Shown here: in pieces, positions 1 to 7,437 of the stretch
Position numbering within the stretch: the first letter of the stretch is position 1
Layout of the letters: every line of letters starts with the position of its first letter
Assembly: GCA_036397555.1 (NCBI GenBank)
Contig: DASWIS010000031.1
Coordinates: 1-64,000, forward strand
DNA: 64,000 nt
Origin: Candidatus Zixiibacteriota bacterium
GTDB taxonomy: Bacteria; Zixibacteria; MSB-5A5; WJJR01
Reading direction: 5' to 3'
Notes under the pieces: generated by a model
Databases searched by the model: none
What the model saw: only the letters and a program-made list of their open reading frames with translations
Told to the model about the DNA's origin: nothing
Program-made: the position numbers and the translations under genes

Positions 1-141
1 CCCCGAGCGGAGCGAGGGGTCTCGATGCGCGAGTGGCCGCCGACAACGCGTTGGAGATTCCTCGCTTCGCTCGGAATGACCCGAATGATTATTTCCATGA
101 AACTCGATTATGTGGGTTCCGATGGGTTTTTCAACACGCCC
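1..141 (-). mobile_element. MITE-like dispersed repeat, copy 1 (truncated by window edge)
   Basis: This segment is nearly identical, in reverse complement, to the repeat at about 7260-7425. Shared parts include a CCCCGAGC...GCGAGGGG segment at 1-19, ATTCCTCGCTTCGCTCGGAAT near 57-77, and the end GGGTTTTTCAACACGCCCC at about 123-141. The distal end lies outside the window. It carries no ORF of its own. The stop codon of the minus-strand gene ending at 131 lies inside it, so it appears to have inserted into or next to the 3' end of that gene. Confidence 0.75.
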
Positions 142-1510
142 CAAGGTCCGGGCCACCCTGACGATGGGAGTCAGGCAGGGGAACTGGATGGGACGAGAGT
201 GATGGCGCGGTCGCGTCGCGGTCGGGTGCGGGCGATTCTGCGACGACGGGTTGTGGATCACGCGGGCGCGTTCCATAGCGCGTCAGCAACACAGCGCCGC
301 TGCCGACCGTCAGCACGACATAGGCGAGCAGAAGCGAAAACGTCGCTAACCCCAGCGCGCTGATGCTGACTACGCTGGCGTCGTTCCCCTGTTCGCTGAG
401 CCACAGCAGGACCGAGAGTATCGTGGTCGACCACAGGAGAAGCTGGCCGGCCATTGTGCGACCCATTTGCGATGACAATCGCAGTCCGGTATTGAAGTCG
501 ATCAATTCGCCGAGCCACAGCCCTATGGCCGCATAGGCCAGCACGAAGGCCGCGATGACCATCAGCGGCAGAACAAACAGCGCCACCGGAATCCCGATAA
601 TCGTGACAAGAAGCAGCAGTGCAACAGGGACAAAGAGTATCTGTGCCGTGATACCGATGAGCAGCGACTTGAAGAACGACGCCTGTACCTTCACACGTAC
701 TTTACCGATGTTCTTCGATGCGAAAACATGTGCCAGGAGAACGAGGAACAGCATGAACAACACTGTCAGGGCGGTCAGCGCCGACAATGTTTCCTTGGTC
801 CATAGCTGATCGAGCGAGTATCCGGCGAACTCGAACTGCACCGGACTGGGCTCGCCGATGCGTCCGCCCGGTTCACGATCGATCCGCGATGCGACCACTG
901 TTTGGTGCACGTACGCATTCGGTCCTACGGTGACCACACCCATCGGCGCGACCACATCCTGCGCCACCGTGCCGTTGACCGTCACATGGCCGAAAATCGC
1001 AACGACACTCTGCCCGACAGTCCCCTCGACCAGCACATCGCAGAAAATGCAGATCACGTCGCCGGCGACATGCTGATTGGGACCGATGAAGATGTCCGAA
1101 CCAAGACTGACCAACTCGTCCTTCCCGCGGTACGGATCTTTGGTGATCGACGGGTGAACATGCGGCATCGGCGGCCTTGCAGACTCAAGGGGGGGGATGT
1201 AGTATCGGCGTCCCTCGCGGTCGATGATGTTGATGCCGCCAGCGGGGTCGATTGTAATCTCTTTGGCATAGATCGAATCATCCGTTAGGGCCGGCAGGTC
1301 GACAAATCCGGGAAGTCCGAGATCGTCGGGACCGGGTACCTCCGGCGCATCGGGGATCTCCGGTACGCCTTCGACCGCGGCAGCCGGGGGCCTGGGATGG
1401 CGGGGTTCTTCATCGACGGCACACGACACCGATGGCCGGATGAGTGCCACAAACACGAATGCCGCCGCCGCAATCTTCTGAATGTGTGGTCTCGAGCTCA
1501 CCGCGAACAC
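131..1510 (-). CDS. Bactofilin-like polymer-forming membrane protein
   Basis: A 459-residue envelope protein. A hydrophobic signal-like segment (residues 10-30) is followed by a proline-rich linker. Residues about 130-215 are a short beta-repeat region (alternating V/G/T turns such as GDVICIFCDVLVEGTVGQSV) of the kind found in bactofilin/polymer-forming domains. Residues about 235-410 hold four or five membrane segments, and the tail is Pro/Ser-rich. It is the last gene of an operon with an ECF sigma factor and a DUF4097 protein, so a role in envelope organisation under sigma control is inferred. The final residues and stop come from the repeat element at the window start, so the native C-terminus may be altered. 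The start is GTG; a second in-frame GTG lies three codons downstream. The exact function is unknown. Confidence 0.7.
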   Translation of the reverse strand: MFAVSSRPHIQKIAAAAFVFVALIRPSVSCAVDEEPRHPRPPAAAVEGVPEIPDAPEVPGPDDLGLPGFVDLPALTDDSIYAKEITIDPAGGINIIDREGRRYYIPPLESARPPMPHVHPSITKDPYRGKDELVSLGSDIFIGPNQHVAGDVICIFCDVLVEGTVGQSVVAIFGHVTVNGTVAQDVVAPMGVVTVGPNAYVHQTVVASRIDREPGGRIGEPSPVQFEFAGYSLDQLWTKETLSALTALTVLFMLFLVLLAHVFASKNIGKVRVKVQASFFKSLLIGITAQILFVPVALLLLVTIIGIPVALFVLPLMVIAAFVLAYAAIGLWLGELIDFNTGLRLSSQMGRTMAGQLLLWSTTILSVLLWLSEQGNDASVVSISALGLATFSLLLAYVVLTVGSGAVLLTRYGTRPRDPQPVVAESPAPDRDATAPSLSSHPVPLPDSHRQGGPDLGAC

Positions 1511-1534
1511 GTCTCCCGGCTTTGATCCATCAAC

Positions 1535-2593
1535 TTATCGCACCGACAGCACAATGTCACCGGAGAATGTCTCAACTTCGATCTCGCCGGTGCCCTCTCC
1601 GATCGTTCCCCACAATGTACGACTCGACTTTTCGCGGACACGAATATCGCGGTCGGATTCGATGCTGCCGCTGAATGTCGACAGACGCACTGTCCCGCCC
1701 GCGTTGCGCGGGATGCCGATCTCGACAGTGCCCGACATCGAGTGCGCATCAATCCGTGCGGCAGGGTCCGACGTTGCCGCGACTATGTCACCGGATGTCG
1801 TTTCCAGCGCCATGTCGCCGTCGACATTCTCCGCCTCGATGGAGCCGGAGGTCGTCTTCGCCGTGACCGAACCGTCGACGCGAAGTAGTCGGACATCGCC
1901 GGACACCGAGCCGACTTCGACCGCGCCCTCGGCGCCGTCCACATAGACACCGCCCGACACCGAGCTTGCAAACAGAGAAGAGCCGCAGTTGTAAACATTG
2001 ACGTCACCGGAGACCGACTTCGCCTCCGTAAAGTCGGCTGTGCCGTCGACTGTGACCTGGCCCGATGTTGTTGCCACTCGCATCCGACCCCGGACATTGG
2101 CGACATCGACATCGCCGGAGACGGTGGAGACATGGATACCGCCGGTCGTGTTCCGCAACATGACGCCTCCCGAGACCGACGTCAGCTCTCCGGCGGCGCC
2201 GCGCGGCCCCTCGACCGTGAAACTGACAGAAATCCAGCGGCCGCTGCCGAATTCGTCGCGAATCCATTCGTAGTAGTCCTTATCATGCTTCAGGTACAGA
2301 TCGAGGAGCCCCGCCTCGCCCTCCATCCGGACTTCAAGTCCCTCGCGAATGCGTTGCGCTTCTTCCTCGCTGTCGGCGCGCACTTCGACCAGGGCCGTCA
2401 CGCGCGCGGACATGCCCTCCACACCCGTGTACTTGATATCCCCGGAGAGCGTTTCGATCGACACGTCCGGAGCGTCGCCGATCTCGATTGTCGCGGTCTC
2501 GGTAAACTTGTGATTCTCCAGCGCGAAGACATTCGTTGCAGACGCCAGGATTGCGAGTCCGGCAAGAGTCAGAACGAACATCACTCGTTTCAT
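1535..2593 (-). CDS. DUF4097 family secreted beta-repeat protein
   Basis: A 352-residue protein with an N-terminal signal peptide (residues 1-24). The rest is a repeated motif of the type SGDV/TTSGxI (for example SVSGDVNVYN, TTSGSIEAEN), the pattern of DUF4097/adhesin-like beta-helical proteins. These families are predicted to form a right-handed beta solenoid outside the cytoplasm. Their biochemical role is not established, but they often sit beside ECF sigma and anti-sigma genes. Here it lies 17 bp downstream of an ECF sigma gene and 24 bp upstream of the bactofilin-like gene. An ATG start follows a GGAGGGATCAC stretch that serves as ribosome binding site. Confidence 0.8.
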   Translation of the reverse strand: MKRVMFVLTLAGLAILASATNVFALENHKFTETATIEIGDAPDVSIETLSGDIKYTGVEGMSARVTALVEVRADSEEEAQRIREGLEVRMEGEAGLLDLYLKHDKDYYEWIRDEFGSGRWISVSFTVEGPRGAAGELTSVSGGVMLRNTTGGIHVSTVSGDVDVANVRGRMRVATTSGQVTVDGTADFTEAKSVSGDVNVYNCGSSLFASSVSGGVYVDGAEGAVEVGSVSGDVRLLRVDGSVTAKTTSGSIEAENVDGDMALETTSGDIVAATSDPAARIDAHSMSGTVEIGIPRNAGGTVRLSTFSGSIESDRDIRVREKSSRTLWGTIGEGTGEIEVETFSGDIVLSVR

Positions 2594-2610
2594 TGTGATC
2601 CCTCCCGCTT

Positions 2611-3177
2611 CTATATCACGGATTTCAGTTTCTTTTTCAGCAGCTCCCGTGCGCGAAAAATGCGGGCCTTGACTGTCCCGACCGGAACGTGCAGTTGCTC
2701 AGCGATCTCCTCGTAGGACTTGTCCTGCTGATGCCGCAGGACGATGACCTCTTTGTATTTCGGCGGGAGCGTGGAGATCGCCTCCTTGACCGTGACCGCG
2801 CGCCGCTTGCGGAAGAGGTCTTCTTCGGGATTGTTCGACCAGTCGGGGATTTCAATGCTGACCTCACCGTCGTGGGTCTGCAATGGTTTGTCCAGCGAGA
2901 GCGCTTCGATCCGACGTTTCCGCAAGTGGTCGATGGCATTGTTGGCCGCAATCTTGTAGAGCCAGGTCGAGAACCGATATTCGAAGCGATACGATGCCAG
3001 GGAGCTGAAGGCCTTCATAAAGGTCTCCTGCACCAGATCATTGGCCTCCTCGGGATGCCGGACGATCTTGAAGATCACGTGATAGATCGACTGGCGGTGC
3101 CGCGACAGCAACTCCTCATAGGCACGTTGGTTCCCGGCCAGGGCGTCTTTGATTAGGTGTTCGTCCGAATCGGCCAC
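2611..3177 (-). CDS. RNA polymerase ECF-type sigma factor
   Basis: A 188-residue sigma-70 family protein. Region 2 is near residues 20-90 (AYEELLSRH, DLVQETFMKAF, RFSTWLYKIAANNAIDHLRK) and region 4 near residues 125-180 (LPPKYKEVIVLRHQQDKSYEEI, VPVGTVKARIFRAREL). It directs core polymerase to a dedicated promoter set and heads the operon with DUF4097 and the bactofilin-like gene. No recognisable zinc-finger anti-sigma gene follows it, which is unusual; one of the two membrane or secreted partners might take that role (inference). The start is uncertain: GTG at 3177 is used here, and TTG at 3183 is in frame. Neither has a clear Shine-Dalgarno sequence. Confidence 0.9.
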   Translation of the reverse strand: MADSDEHLIKDALAGNQRAYEELLSRHRQSIYHVIFKIVRHPEEANDLVQETFMKAFSSLASYRFEYRFSTWLYKIAANNAIDHLRKRRIEALSLDKPLQTHDGEVSIEIPDWSNNPEEDLFRKRRAVTVKEAISTLPPKYKEVIVLRHQQDKSYEEIAEQLHVPVGTVKARIFRARELLKKKLKSVI

Positions 3178-3354
3178 GGGCAACCCGCGCTTTGGTTTAC
3201 GAGGACAATCTCAGAATGTTGCGGCCCGCCGCCGCAGGATTCGGCGCATGATACGGCGCAACGGCTGAAAGCGGCCACAGCAAACCGGCCCCCTCGCAAT
3301 TCCTTGACTCCGCTTACGGTGCTGCATTCGTTGCAGCGGGGCTTTCATCGCAAC

Positions 3355-3666
3355 ATGGACATCGTCACAGTCATTGGAACGGTCGTCGCCAGCCAGAAAG
3401 TCTCCACTTTGGAGGGCTATAAACTGCTCCTCGTCCTCGATGAGAGCGGCAGTGATAGTGCGCAACCGGTGGTCGCCTTGGACACGGTCGGAGCCGGCGC
3501 CGGTGAGACAGTGTTGCTTGTCCGGGGTTCGTCGGCGCGTGCCGTGGCCGGACTCACCGATTCTCCGGTGGATGCCGTCATTGTCGGGATCATCGATACG
3601 GTCGAACGCGATGGGAGGATTGTCTTCCAAAAGCACAAGACTCCGGCTGAAGAGGTCGCGAGATGA
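3355..3666 (+). CDS. EutN/CcmL family microcompartment vertex protein (1 of 3)
   Basis: A 103-residue protein of the bacterial microcompartment pentamer (BMC-P) family. The hallmark start is seen: a short beta strand with IGTVVASQK, then LEGYKLLLVLDE, VALDTVGAGAGETVLLVRGSSAR and a C-terminal AVIVGIIDTVE. Family members form pentamers that cap the vertices of protein shells. It is the first of three consecutive paralogues, and its stop overlaps the next start (ATGA). The ATG at 3355 matches the family N-terminus; longer in-frame extensions upstream have no homology. No shell hexamer gene is present in this window. Confidence 0.9.
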   Translation: MDIVTVIGTVVASQKVSTLEGYKLLLVLDESGSDSAQPVVALDTVGAGAGETVLLVRGSSARAVAGLTDSPVDAVIVGIIDTVERDGRIVFQKHKTPAEEVAR

Positions 3667-3914
3667 AACTCGGCAAAGTCTGCGGGACAGTCGTCGCCAC
3701 CGTCAAGGACCCGGCGCTGTCGTGCTGCCGTTTGCGCCTGATGTACCCGGCCATTGGCGGGGGAGGGTGGTCCGATAGAGCGATTGTTGCGATTGATACT
3801 GTCGGTTCGCGCGAGGGCGACACGGTGATTTGGATTTCGGCTCGCGAGGCCACCTTGGCCCTCACGGACCGCATCATCCCAACCGACGCCTCGATCGTGG
3901 GGATCGTCGATTGA
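3663..3914 (+). CDS. EutN/CcmL family microcompartment vertex protein (2 of 3)
   Basis: An 83-residue BMC-P protein, shorter than its neighbours. It shows VCGTVVATVKDP at the N-terminus, then LRLMYPA, IVAIDTVGSREGDTVIWISARE and a terminal ASIVGIVD. Family knowledge: EutN/CcmL pentamers, with charge and loop variation among paralogues. The ATG overlaps the upstream stop by four bases and is preceded by GAGGTCGCGAG, so the pair is translationally coupled. The sequence ends right after the last core beta strand, without the C-terminal extension seen in the flanking copies. Confidence 0.88.
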   Translation: MKLGKVCGTVVATVKDPALSCCRLRLMYPAIGGGGWSDRAIVAIDTVGSREGDTVIWISAREATLALTDRIIPTDASIVGIVD

Positions 3915-3927
3915 GTTGGAAGGTCGC

Positions 3928-4236
3928 ATGCTGGTCTGTCGGGTTTTGGAGCACATCGTCGCAACCGCCAAAGCGCCATCATACGTCGGGCACAAGATCC
4001 TGAAGGTTATCCCCGAAAATCTTGATGGAGAGATGTCCACAGTCCGGCCCCCGATCATCGCTTTAGACCTCATCGATGCCGGGGTCGGGGACAGAGTGTT
4101 AGTCTGCCAGGAAGGGCGCTGGGCGAGAGAAGCCATCGGCGACTTGATCGCACCAGTCCGGTCGATAATCGTTGCTGTCGTCGAAGGCGTTGAATTGGAC
4201 CCTGCGGCGAATGCTCGGCCTCCGATGGCTCTTTAG
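3928..4236 (+). CDS. EutN/CcmL family microcompartment vertex protein (3 of 3)
   Basis: A 102-residue BMC-P protein: MLVCRVLEHIVATAKAPSY at the start, then GHKILKVIPEN, IIALDLIDAGVGDRVLVCQEG and SIIVAVVEGVEL. The ATG at 3928 is chosen over an upstream TTG at 3916 because GGAAGG lies four bases before it and the family N-terminus begins there. It lies 13 bp after copy 2. The three genes look like one transcription unit divergent from the ECF sigma gene. Three different vertex proteins occur in some characterised shells, but there they accompany hexamer and trimer genes, which are not seen here. Confidence 0.88.
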   Translation: MLVCRVLEHIVATAKAPSYVGHKILKVIPENLDGEMSTVRPPIIALDLIDAGVGDRVLVCQEGRWAREAIGDLIAPVRSIIVAVVEGVELDPAANARPPMAL

Positions 4237-4521
4237 GTTCCAAACTGCCCTGCGACTGTCGTTTCAACCCCATACTTTCTGCAACAGCACACCACATCGG
4301 GCTTTTTCCTGACGAGTCCGTGCTCGCTGGATGTGAGCATAAGGCGCTAATTAACAACGCCTTATGACAACTGTGGCGTCCCTGGCCAACGTGCGGCAAG
4401 CTCGTTGCATCCCACATTCTGCGGAAAGGGGTCAACTGTCGGCGTTCTGGGGCCGATAGCGTAGTCCGGAGGATGAGGGCTCAGCCAAACTCCGGACACA
4501 TCAGCCGGATGAGGTGTGGGC
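4237..4521. other. Intergenic region without recognised gene
   Basis: Between the third EutN gene and the 47-residue ORF. It holds the inverted repeat at 4338-4366. No promoter with both boxes, no tRNA-like fold and no convincing ORF were seen. Base composition is less GC-rich than the surroundings. Confidence 0.5.
4338..4366. repeat. Inverted repeat, 9-bp arms with 11-bp loop
   Basis: Arms CATAAGGCG (4338-4346) and CGCCTTATG (4358-4366) are perfect reverse complements around CTAATTAACAA. There is no T-run after it, so it is not a typical Rho-independent terminator. It could be an operator or the end of an old mobile element; function unknown. Confidence 0.6.
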
Positions 4522-4665
4522 ATGAGCCGAAAGCGAAAGAACGAACTGAGGGACGCTCCGGAGAAGGTCTACTGGCACCTTTACAGCCTTCAGACCTTGA
4601 ACTCCGAAAAACTGGTCAAGGTGGTCAACAAGATTCTGCAACGGGAGTATCATCTGATTAAGTGA
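4522..4665 (+). CDS. Small basic hypothetical protein (47 aa)
   Basis: A short ORF starting at ATG 4522 with GAGGTG six to seven bases upstream. The product begins MSRKRKNEL and continues with an amphipathic, apparently helical stretch (EKVYWHLYSLQ, SEKLVKVVNKILQREYHL), ending in IK. The composition (Lys, Leu, Val, Tyr in heptad-like spacing) looks more like a real protein than a random frame. I do not recognise a family. It lies alone between the EutN trio and the M23 peptidase promoter. It could also be the remnant of a longer gene. Confidence 0.5.
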   Translation: MSRKRKNELRDAPEKVYWHLYSLQTLNSEKLVKVVNKILQREYHLIK

Positions 4666-4821
4666 CCGAGCGGTCAAACGTGAGCAGGACCATTCGTCAG
4701 GACGGCGAATGGACGCCAGCAGGAGGCATAGCGTCGTCAGACAAACTCGCGGGCGCGAGACGGGGTTCAGACAACGGCCGGCGTTGGATGGCAGTGATTC
4801 TTTTGCCGTCCTTACTTTCTC

Positions 4822-4850
4822 TTGACAACCTCTAACGTGCCCGATAAAAT
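4822..4850 (+). promoter_or_regulatory. Sigma-70-type promoter for the M23 peptidase gene
   Basis: A perfect -35 box TTGACA (4822-4827), a 17-bp spacer and -10 box TAAAAT (4845-4850). Transcription would begin near 4857, about 40 bases before the ATG at 4898. Confidence 0.75.
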
Positions 4851-4897
4851 CGGCCCAACCTGCCTGCTGTCCGGCGGGGTTGCCGACTGTTTCTTGC

Positions 4898-5836
4898 ATG
4901 TTGAAGAACCGCTACAACATAATGATCGTCCCCCCCTCGACAGGGGGAGTCCGCCAATACTCGCTGCCACGTTGGGCCGGCAAGGCGGTGGCTTTTGCCG
5001 GAACAATCGTCGTCAGTCTGGTTGCCGTGTCTGCGGTCCTGGGAGTCAGCGGCCTGCTCCGCACCGGCGATTATGCTGAGCAAGTGTTGGAGAACCGGGC
5101 GTTGCGCGCCTCACTGTCGAAAATGGATGAGGAAGTCGCCGTTCTCCGTAAGCGGTTGGCCTCGTTGGAAGAATCGGAGATGATGGTCCGCAAGGTCTTT
5201 GGTTTGTCTGATCTGGATCCCGATGAACGCGCCCTGGGAATTGGCGGTCCGGTCGTGGAATCCGCTGACGACGATGGACTATCGCCGCTGCTGACCAACA
5301 GCCGCGAGTTGGAAGCGGAGATTGACCGATTGCTTCGCCGCTGCGACTTTGAGCGCGACAACTTCGGCCAGATTGTCACCGAATTGTCGGGTCGCAAAGA
5401 CCAACTCGACCATACGCCGTCGGTGTATCCGACGTCGGGTTACTTCTCGCGCGGGTTTGGGATCAAACCCGATCCCTTTACCGGCAACGATCGGATGCAC
5501 TATGGTATCGACCTGGCCGGAGATATCGGCACGCTGGTCTACGCGCCCGCAGCCGGGCGCGTCAAGATTCGTGCGCATCACCAGCAGTTTGGAAACATGA
5601 TTACCCTCGATCACGGCTTCGGCGTTGAAACCCGCTACGGGCACCTCAAAGGATTCGCGATCAAGCCAAACGAACAGGTGCAGCGCGGACAACTGATCGG
5701 CTACATGGGCAACAGCGGATACTCGACTGGTCCGCACTTGCACTACGAAGTTCACGTCGATGGCCGTCCCGTTGATCCGATGCGCTACATCTACGACCGG
5801 GCGCCGCAATCGGCTCCCCTCGCCGCCGGCGACTGA
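4898..5836 (+). CDS. M23 family peptidoglycan endopeptidase (LytM-like)
   Basis: A 312-residue membrane-anchored protein. One transmembrane segment (about residues 25-50) is followed by a coiled-coil stretch (about 58-95) and a C-terminal M23 domain (about 175-300). Zinc-ligand motifs are visible: MHYGIDLAGD (HxxxD) and GPHLHYEVHVDG (HxH). The family cleaves peptide cross-links in peptidoglycan; members with coiled coils often act as amidase activators, but the metal ligands here appear intact. The ATG at 4898 gives a cytoplasmic N-terminus. It is probably monocistronic from the promoter just upstream. Confidence 0.9.
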   Translation: MLKNRYNIMIVPPSTGGVRQYSLPRWAGKAVAFAGTIVVSLVAVSAVLGVSGLLRTGDYAEQVLENRALRASLSKMDEEVAVLRKRLASLEESEMMVRKVFGLSDLDPDERALGIGGPVVESADDDGLSPLLTNSRELEAEIDRLLRRCDFERDNFGQIVTELSGRKDQLDHTPSVYPTSGYFSRGFGIKPDPFTGNDRMHYGIDLAGDIGTLVYAPAAGRVKIRAHHQQFGNMITLDHGFGVETRYGHLKGFAIKPNEQVQRGQLIGYMGNSGYSTGPHLHYEVHVDGRPVDPMRYIYDRAPQSAPLAAGD

Positions 5837-5962
5837 TCGTCGTCCCGCGGATCAGTGTTCCATCCACAAGCGGCCACAGACAATCTCTCCTCGGAGATGA
5901 AAGCGGAGTCGCCGGTGAGTTCCCGGCGGGATTGTGTCTACGGCGCCCGGTCCGCTTTGTTG

Positions 5963-5968
5963 TATACT
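5963..5968 (+). promoter_or_regulatory. Possible -10 element upstream of ECF sigma gene
   Basis: TATACT at 5963-5968, about 59 bases upstream of the ATG at 6027. No good -35 box lies at normal distance, so the gene may use an alternative sigma factor or an activator. Confidence 0.3.
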
Positions 5969-6026
5969 TATATCCCTCGACAGGTCGTATCGGAATCGCG
6001 CCTGTCGGGGTGTGCCAACGCCGACC

Positions 6027-6776
6027 ATGAGCAAACGTACAAAACATGTCCGAAGTGTCCGAGCCGATTCCCACGACTCGCCCGCTGCCGGGGGCACCAG
6101 ACGACCGGAGCAGCGGTCCACCCAATCGGATGGCCCTCCGGAGGCGCGCAGCGTCCCCAACGTGCCATCCGCCGCCGATGCGAAAGAAAAAGACGAAACC
6201 GCAATCAAAGAGGTGATTCGTCGCGTCCAGCAAGGTGAACACCAACTGTTTCAGGAGGTCGTCGACCGTTATCGCTCGCAGGTGGCGGGAATCGCCTACA
6301 AAATGGTCGGTGACTACGACGACGCCAAAGACATCTCACAGATGGTCTTTGTCAAGACGTTCACCAACATCAAACGCTTCGACCGTTCCAAACGTTTTTC
6401 TACGTGGCTCTATCGGATCGCCGTCAACGCGGCGATCGATTACATCCGCAAGTTCAAGAGACACCACTTTGAGGAACTCGACGATCTCACCGAGCAGCGG
6501 GGCGGCAAGCCGATCACCCCGGAGCGCGAGTTTCAACTCAAGCAGATGCGTGATTTTGTCCTGCGCTCGGCGCGCCGCCTCAATGAAAAACAACACATGG
6601 CCTTCGTCCTCAAGGACCTTGAAGGGCTGGAAATCGAGGAGATCGCGCAGATCATGGGCATGCCGCAGGCCACGGTTCGCTGGTATCTGCATCGGGCGCG
6701 CAAGAAACTGCGCAGCGATCTCCGGCGGCGATTCGGGCCGGAACTGAACAATCTGGGAATCGGCGATGGCGTGTGA
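6027..6776 (+). CDS. RNA polymerase ECF-type sigma factor
   Basis: A 249-residue sigma-70 family protein with a basic, probably disordered N-terminal extension of about 60 residues that most ECF sigmas lack. Region 2 follows (LFQEVVDRY, DDAKDISQMVFVKTF, RFSTWLYRIAVNAAIDYIRK), then region 4 (NEKQHMAFVLKDLEGLEIEEI, MPQATVRWYLHRARKKLR). The ATG at 6027 is preferred because earlier in-frame starts add only low-homology sequence. It overlaps by 11 bp the downstream gene, which has the layout of a membrane anti-sigma factor, so the two form a sigma/anti-sigma pair. Confidence 0.9.
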   Translation: MSKRTKHVRSVRADSHDSPAAGGTRRPEQRSTQSDGPPEARSVPNVPSAADAKEKDETAIKEVIRRVQQGEHQLFQEVVDRYRSQVAGIAYKMVGDYDDAKDISQMVFVKTFTNIKRFDRSKRFSTWLYRIAVNAAIDYIRKFKRHHFEELDDLTEQRGGKPITPEREFQLKQMRDFVLRSARRLNEKQHMAFVLKDLEGLEIEEIAQIMGMPQATVRWYLHRARKKLRSDLRRRFGPELNNLGIGDGV

Positions 6777-7245
6777 GGTTTACCAACAACTGATCGATCG
6801 ACTCGATCTGTCCGACGAGGTCGAGTGCGGCGATCTTGTTGCCCACGCGGAGCAATGCCCGCACTGCCATGAGAAACTGCAGGCGGCGCGACGGCTGTGC
6901 GAGAGCATGCGTCGCGCGTTTCACTTTACGCCATCGGGTGGTTTCTGGGAGGAATACCTCATGGGGCTGCGCCGCATGGCGCGCTCCGGACAACTTCCGC
7001 GCGAGCCGTCCTTGTGGCAACGCTGGCGCCGGCTGATGTGCTGGCCCGTTGTCGGCGAGGCGCCCGCCGTGATTGTCCCGCTGCTTATTATCGGACTGAT
7101 GATCGCCGGCGGCATGTGGTCGGCCGATCGTTCTCGCACGCCGACTCACGCATTCCCGAACACGCTCGTCGTCTATACAGGGGCGGTCGTCCCGGTTGTC
7201 GAAGACGGTCGTCCAACGTTCTATCGCCGTGTTCCTCAGCATTGA
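6766..7245 (+). CDS. Putative zinc-finger anti-sigma factor, membrane-bound
   Basis: A 159-residue protein. An N-terminal zinc-binding anti-sigma-like motif (LVAHAEQCPHCHEKL, H-x3-C-x2-C near residues 27-36) is followed by a linker and one transmembrane segment (about residues 102-122, PAVIVPLLIIGLMIAGG). A short periplasmic tail follows. In this family the cytoplasmic domain holds the cognate ECF sigma factor until a signal releases it. The 11-bp overlap with the sigma gene supports pairing. The repeat element begins 14 bases after its stop codon, so its transcript terminator, if any, may be displaced. Confidence 0.8.
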   Translation: MACEVYQQLIDRLDLSDEVECGDLVAHAEQCPHCHEKLQAARRLCESMRRAFHFTPSGGFWEEYLMGLRRMARSGQLPREPSLWQRWRRLMCWPVVGEAPAVIVPLLIIGLMIAGGMWSADRSRTPTHAFPNTLVVYTGAVVPVVEDGRPTFYRRVPQH

Positions 7246-7247
7246 TC

Positions 7248-7259
7248 ATATCGTGCGAG
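7248..7259 (+). repeat. Left putative target-site duplication
   Basis: ATATCGTGCGAG directly abuts the left end of the repeat element. It matches ATATCATGCGAG at 7426-7437 in 11 of 12 positions. Both copies lie exactly at the element borders. Confidence 0.6.
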
Positions 7260-7425
7260 TTGAAAAACCCATTGGAACCCACATAATCGAGTTTCATGGA
7301 AGCAATCATTCGGGTCATTCCGAGCGAAGCGAGGAATCTCCAGCGCGTTGTCGGCGGACACTGGCGCATCGAGACCCCTCGCTCCGCTCGGGGTGACATC
7401 AAATTGGGCTTTTTCAACACGCCCC
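7260..7425 (+). mobile_element. MITE-like dispersed repeat, copy 2 (complete)
   Basis: A non-autonomous element of about 166 bp. Its ends are inverted: TTGAAAAACCCA (7260-7271) and TGGGCTTTTTCAA (7405-7417), differing by one inserted base. Inside are two near-palindromic segments, ATTCCGAGCGAAGCGAGGAAT near 7317-7337 and CCCCTCGCTCCGCTCGGGG near 7375-7393. It encodes no transposase. A second copy in opposite orientation lies at the window start. An ATG at 7296 inside it runs in frame into the downstream gene. Confidence 0.75.
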
Positions 7426-7437
7426 ATATCATGCGAG
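7426..7437 (+). repeat. Right putative target-site duplication
   Basis: ATATCATGCGAG at the right border of the element. The ATG in it (7431) is the likely start codon of the downstream lipoprotein gene; the left copy has GTG in the same place. Confidence 0.6.

Noticed and set aside
4338-4420. Possible integron attC site around the inverted repeat
   Set aside because: The conserved RYYYAAC and GTTRRRY core sites were not found, and there is no integrase of the integron type. The Xer gene is far away and of housekeeping type.
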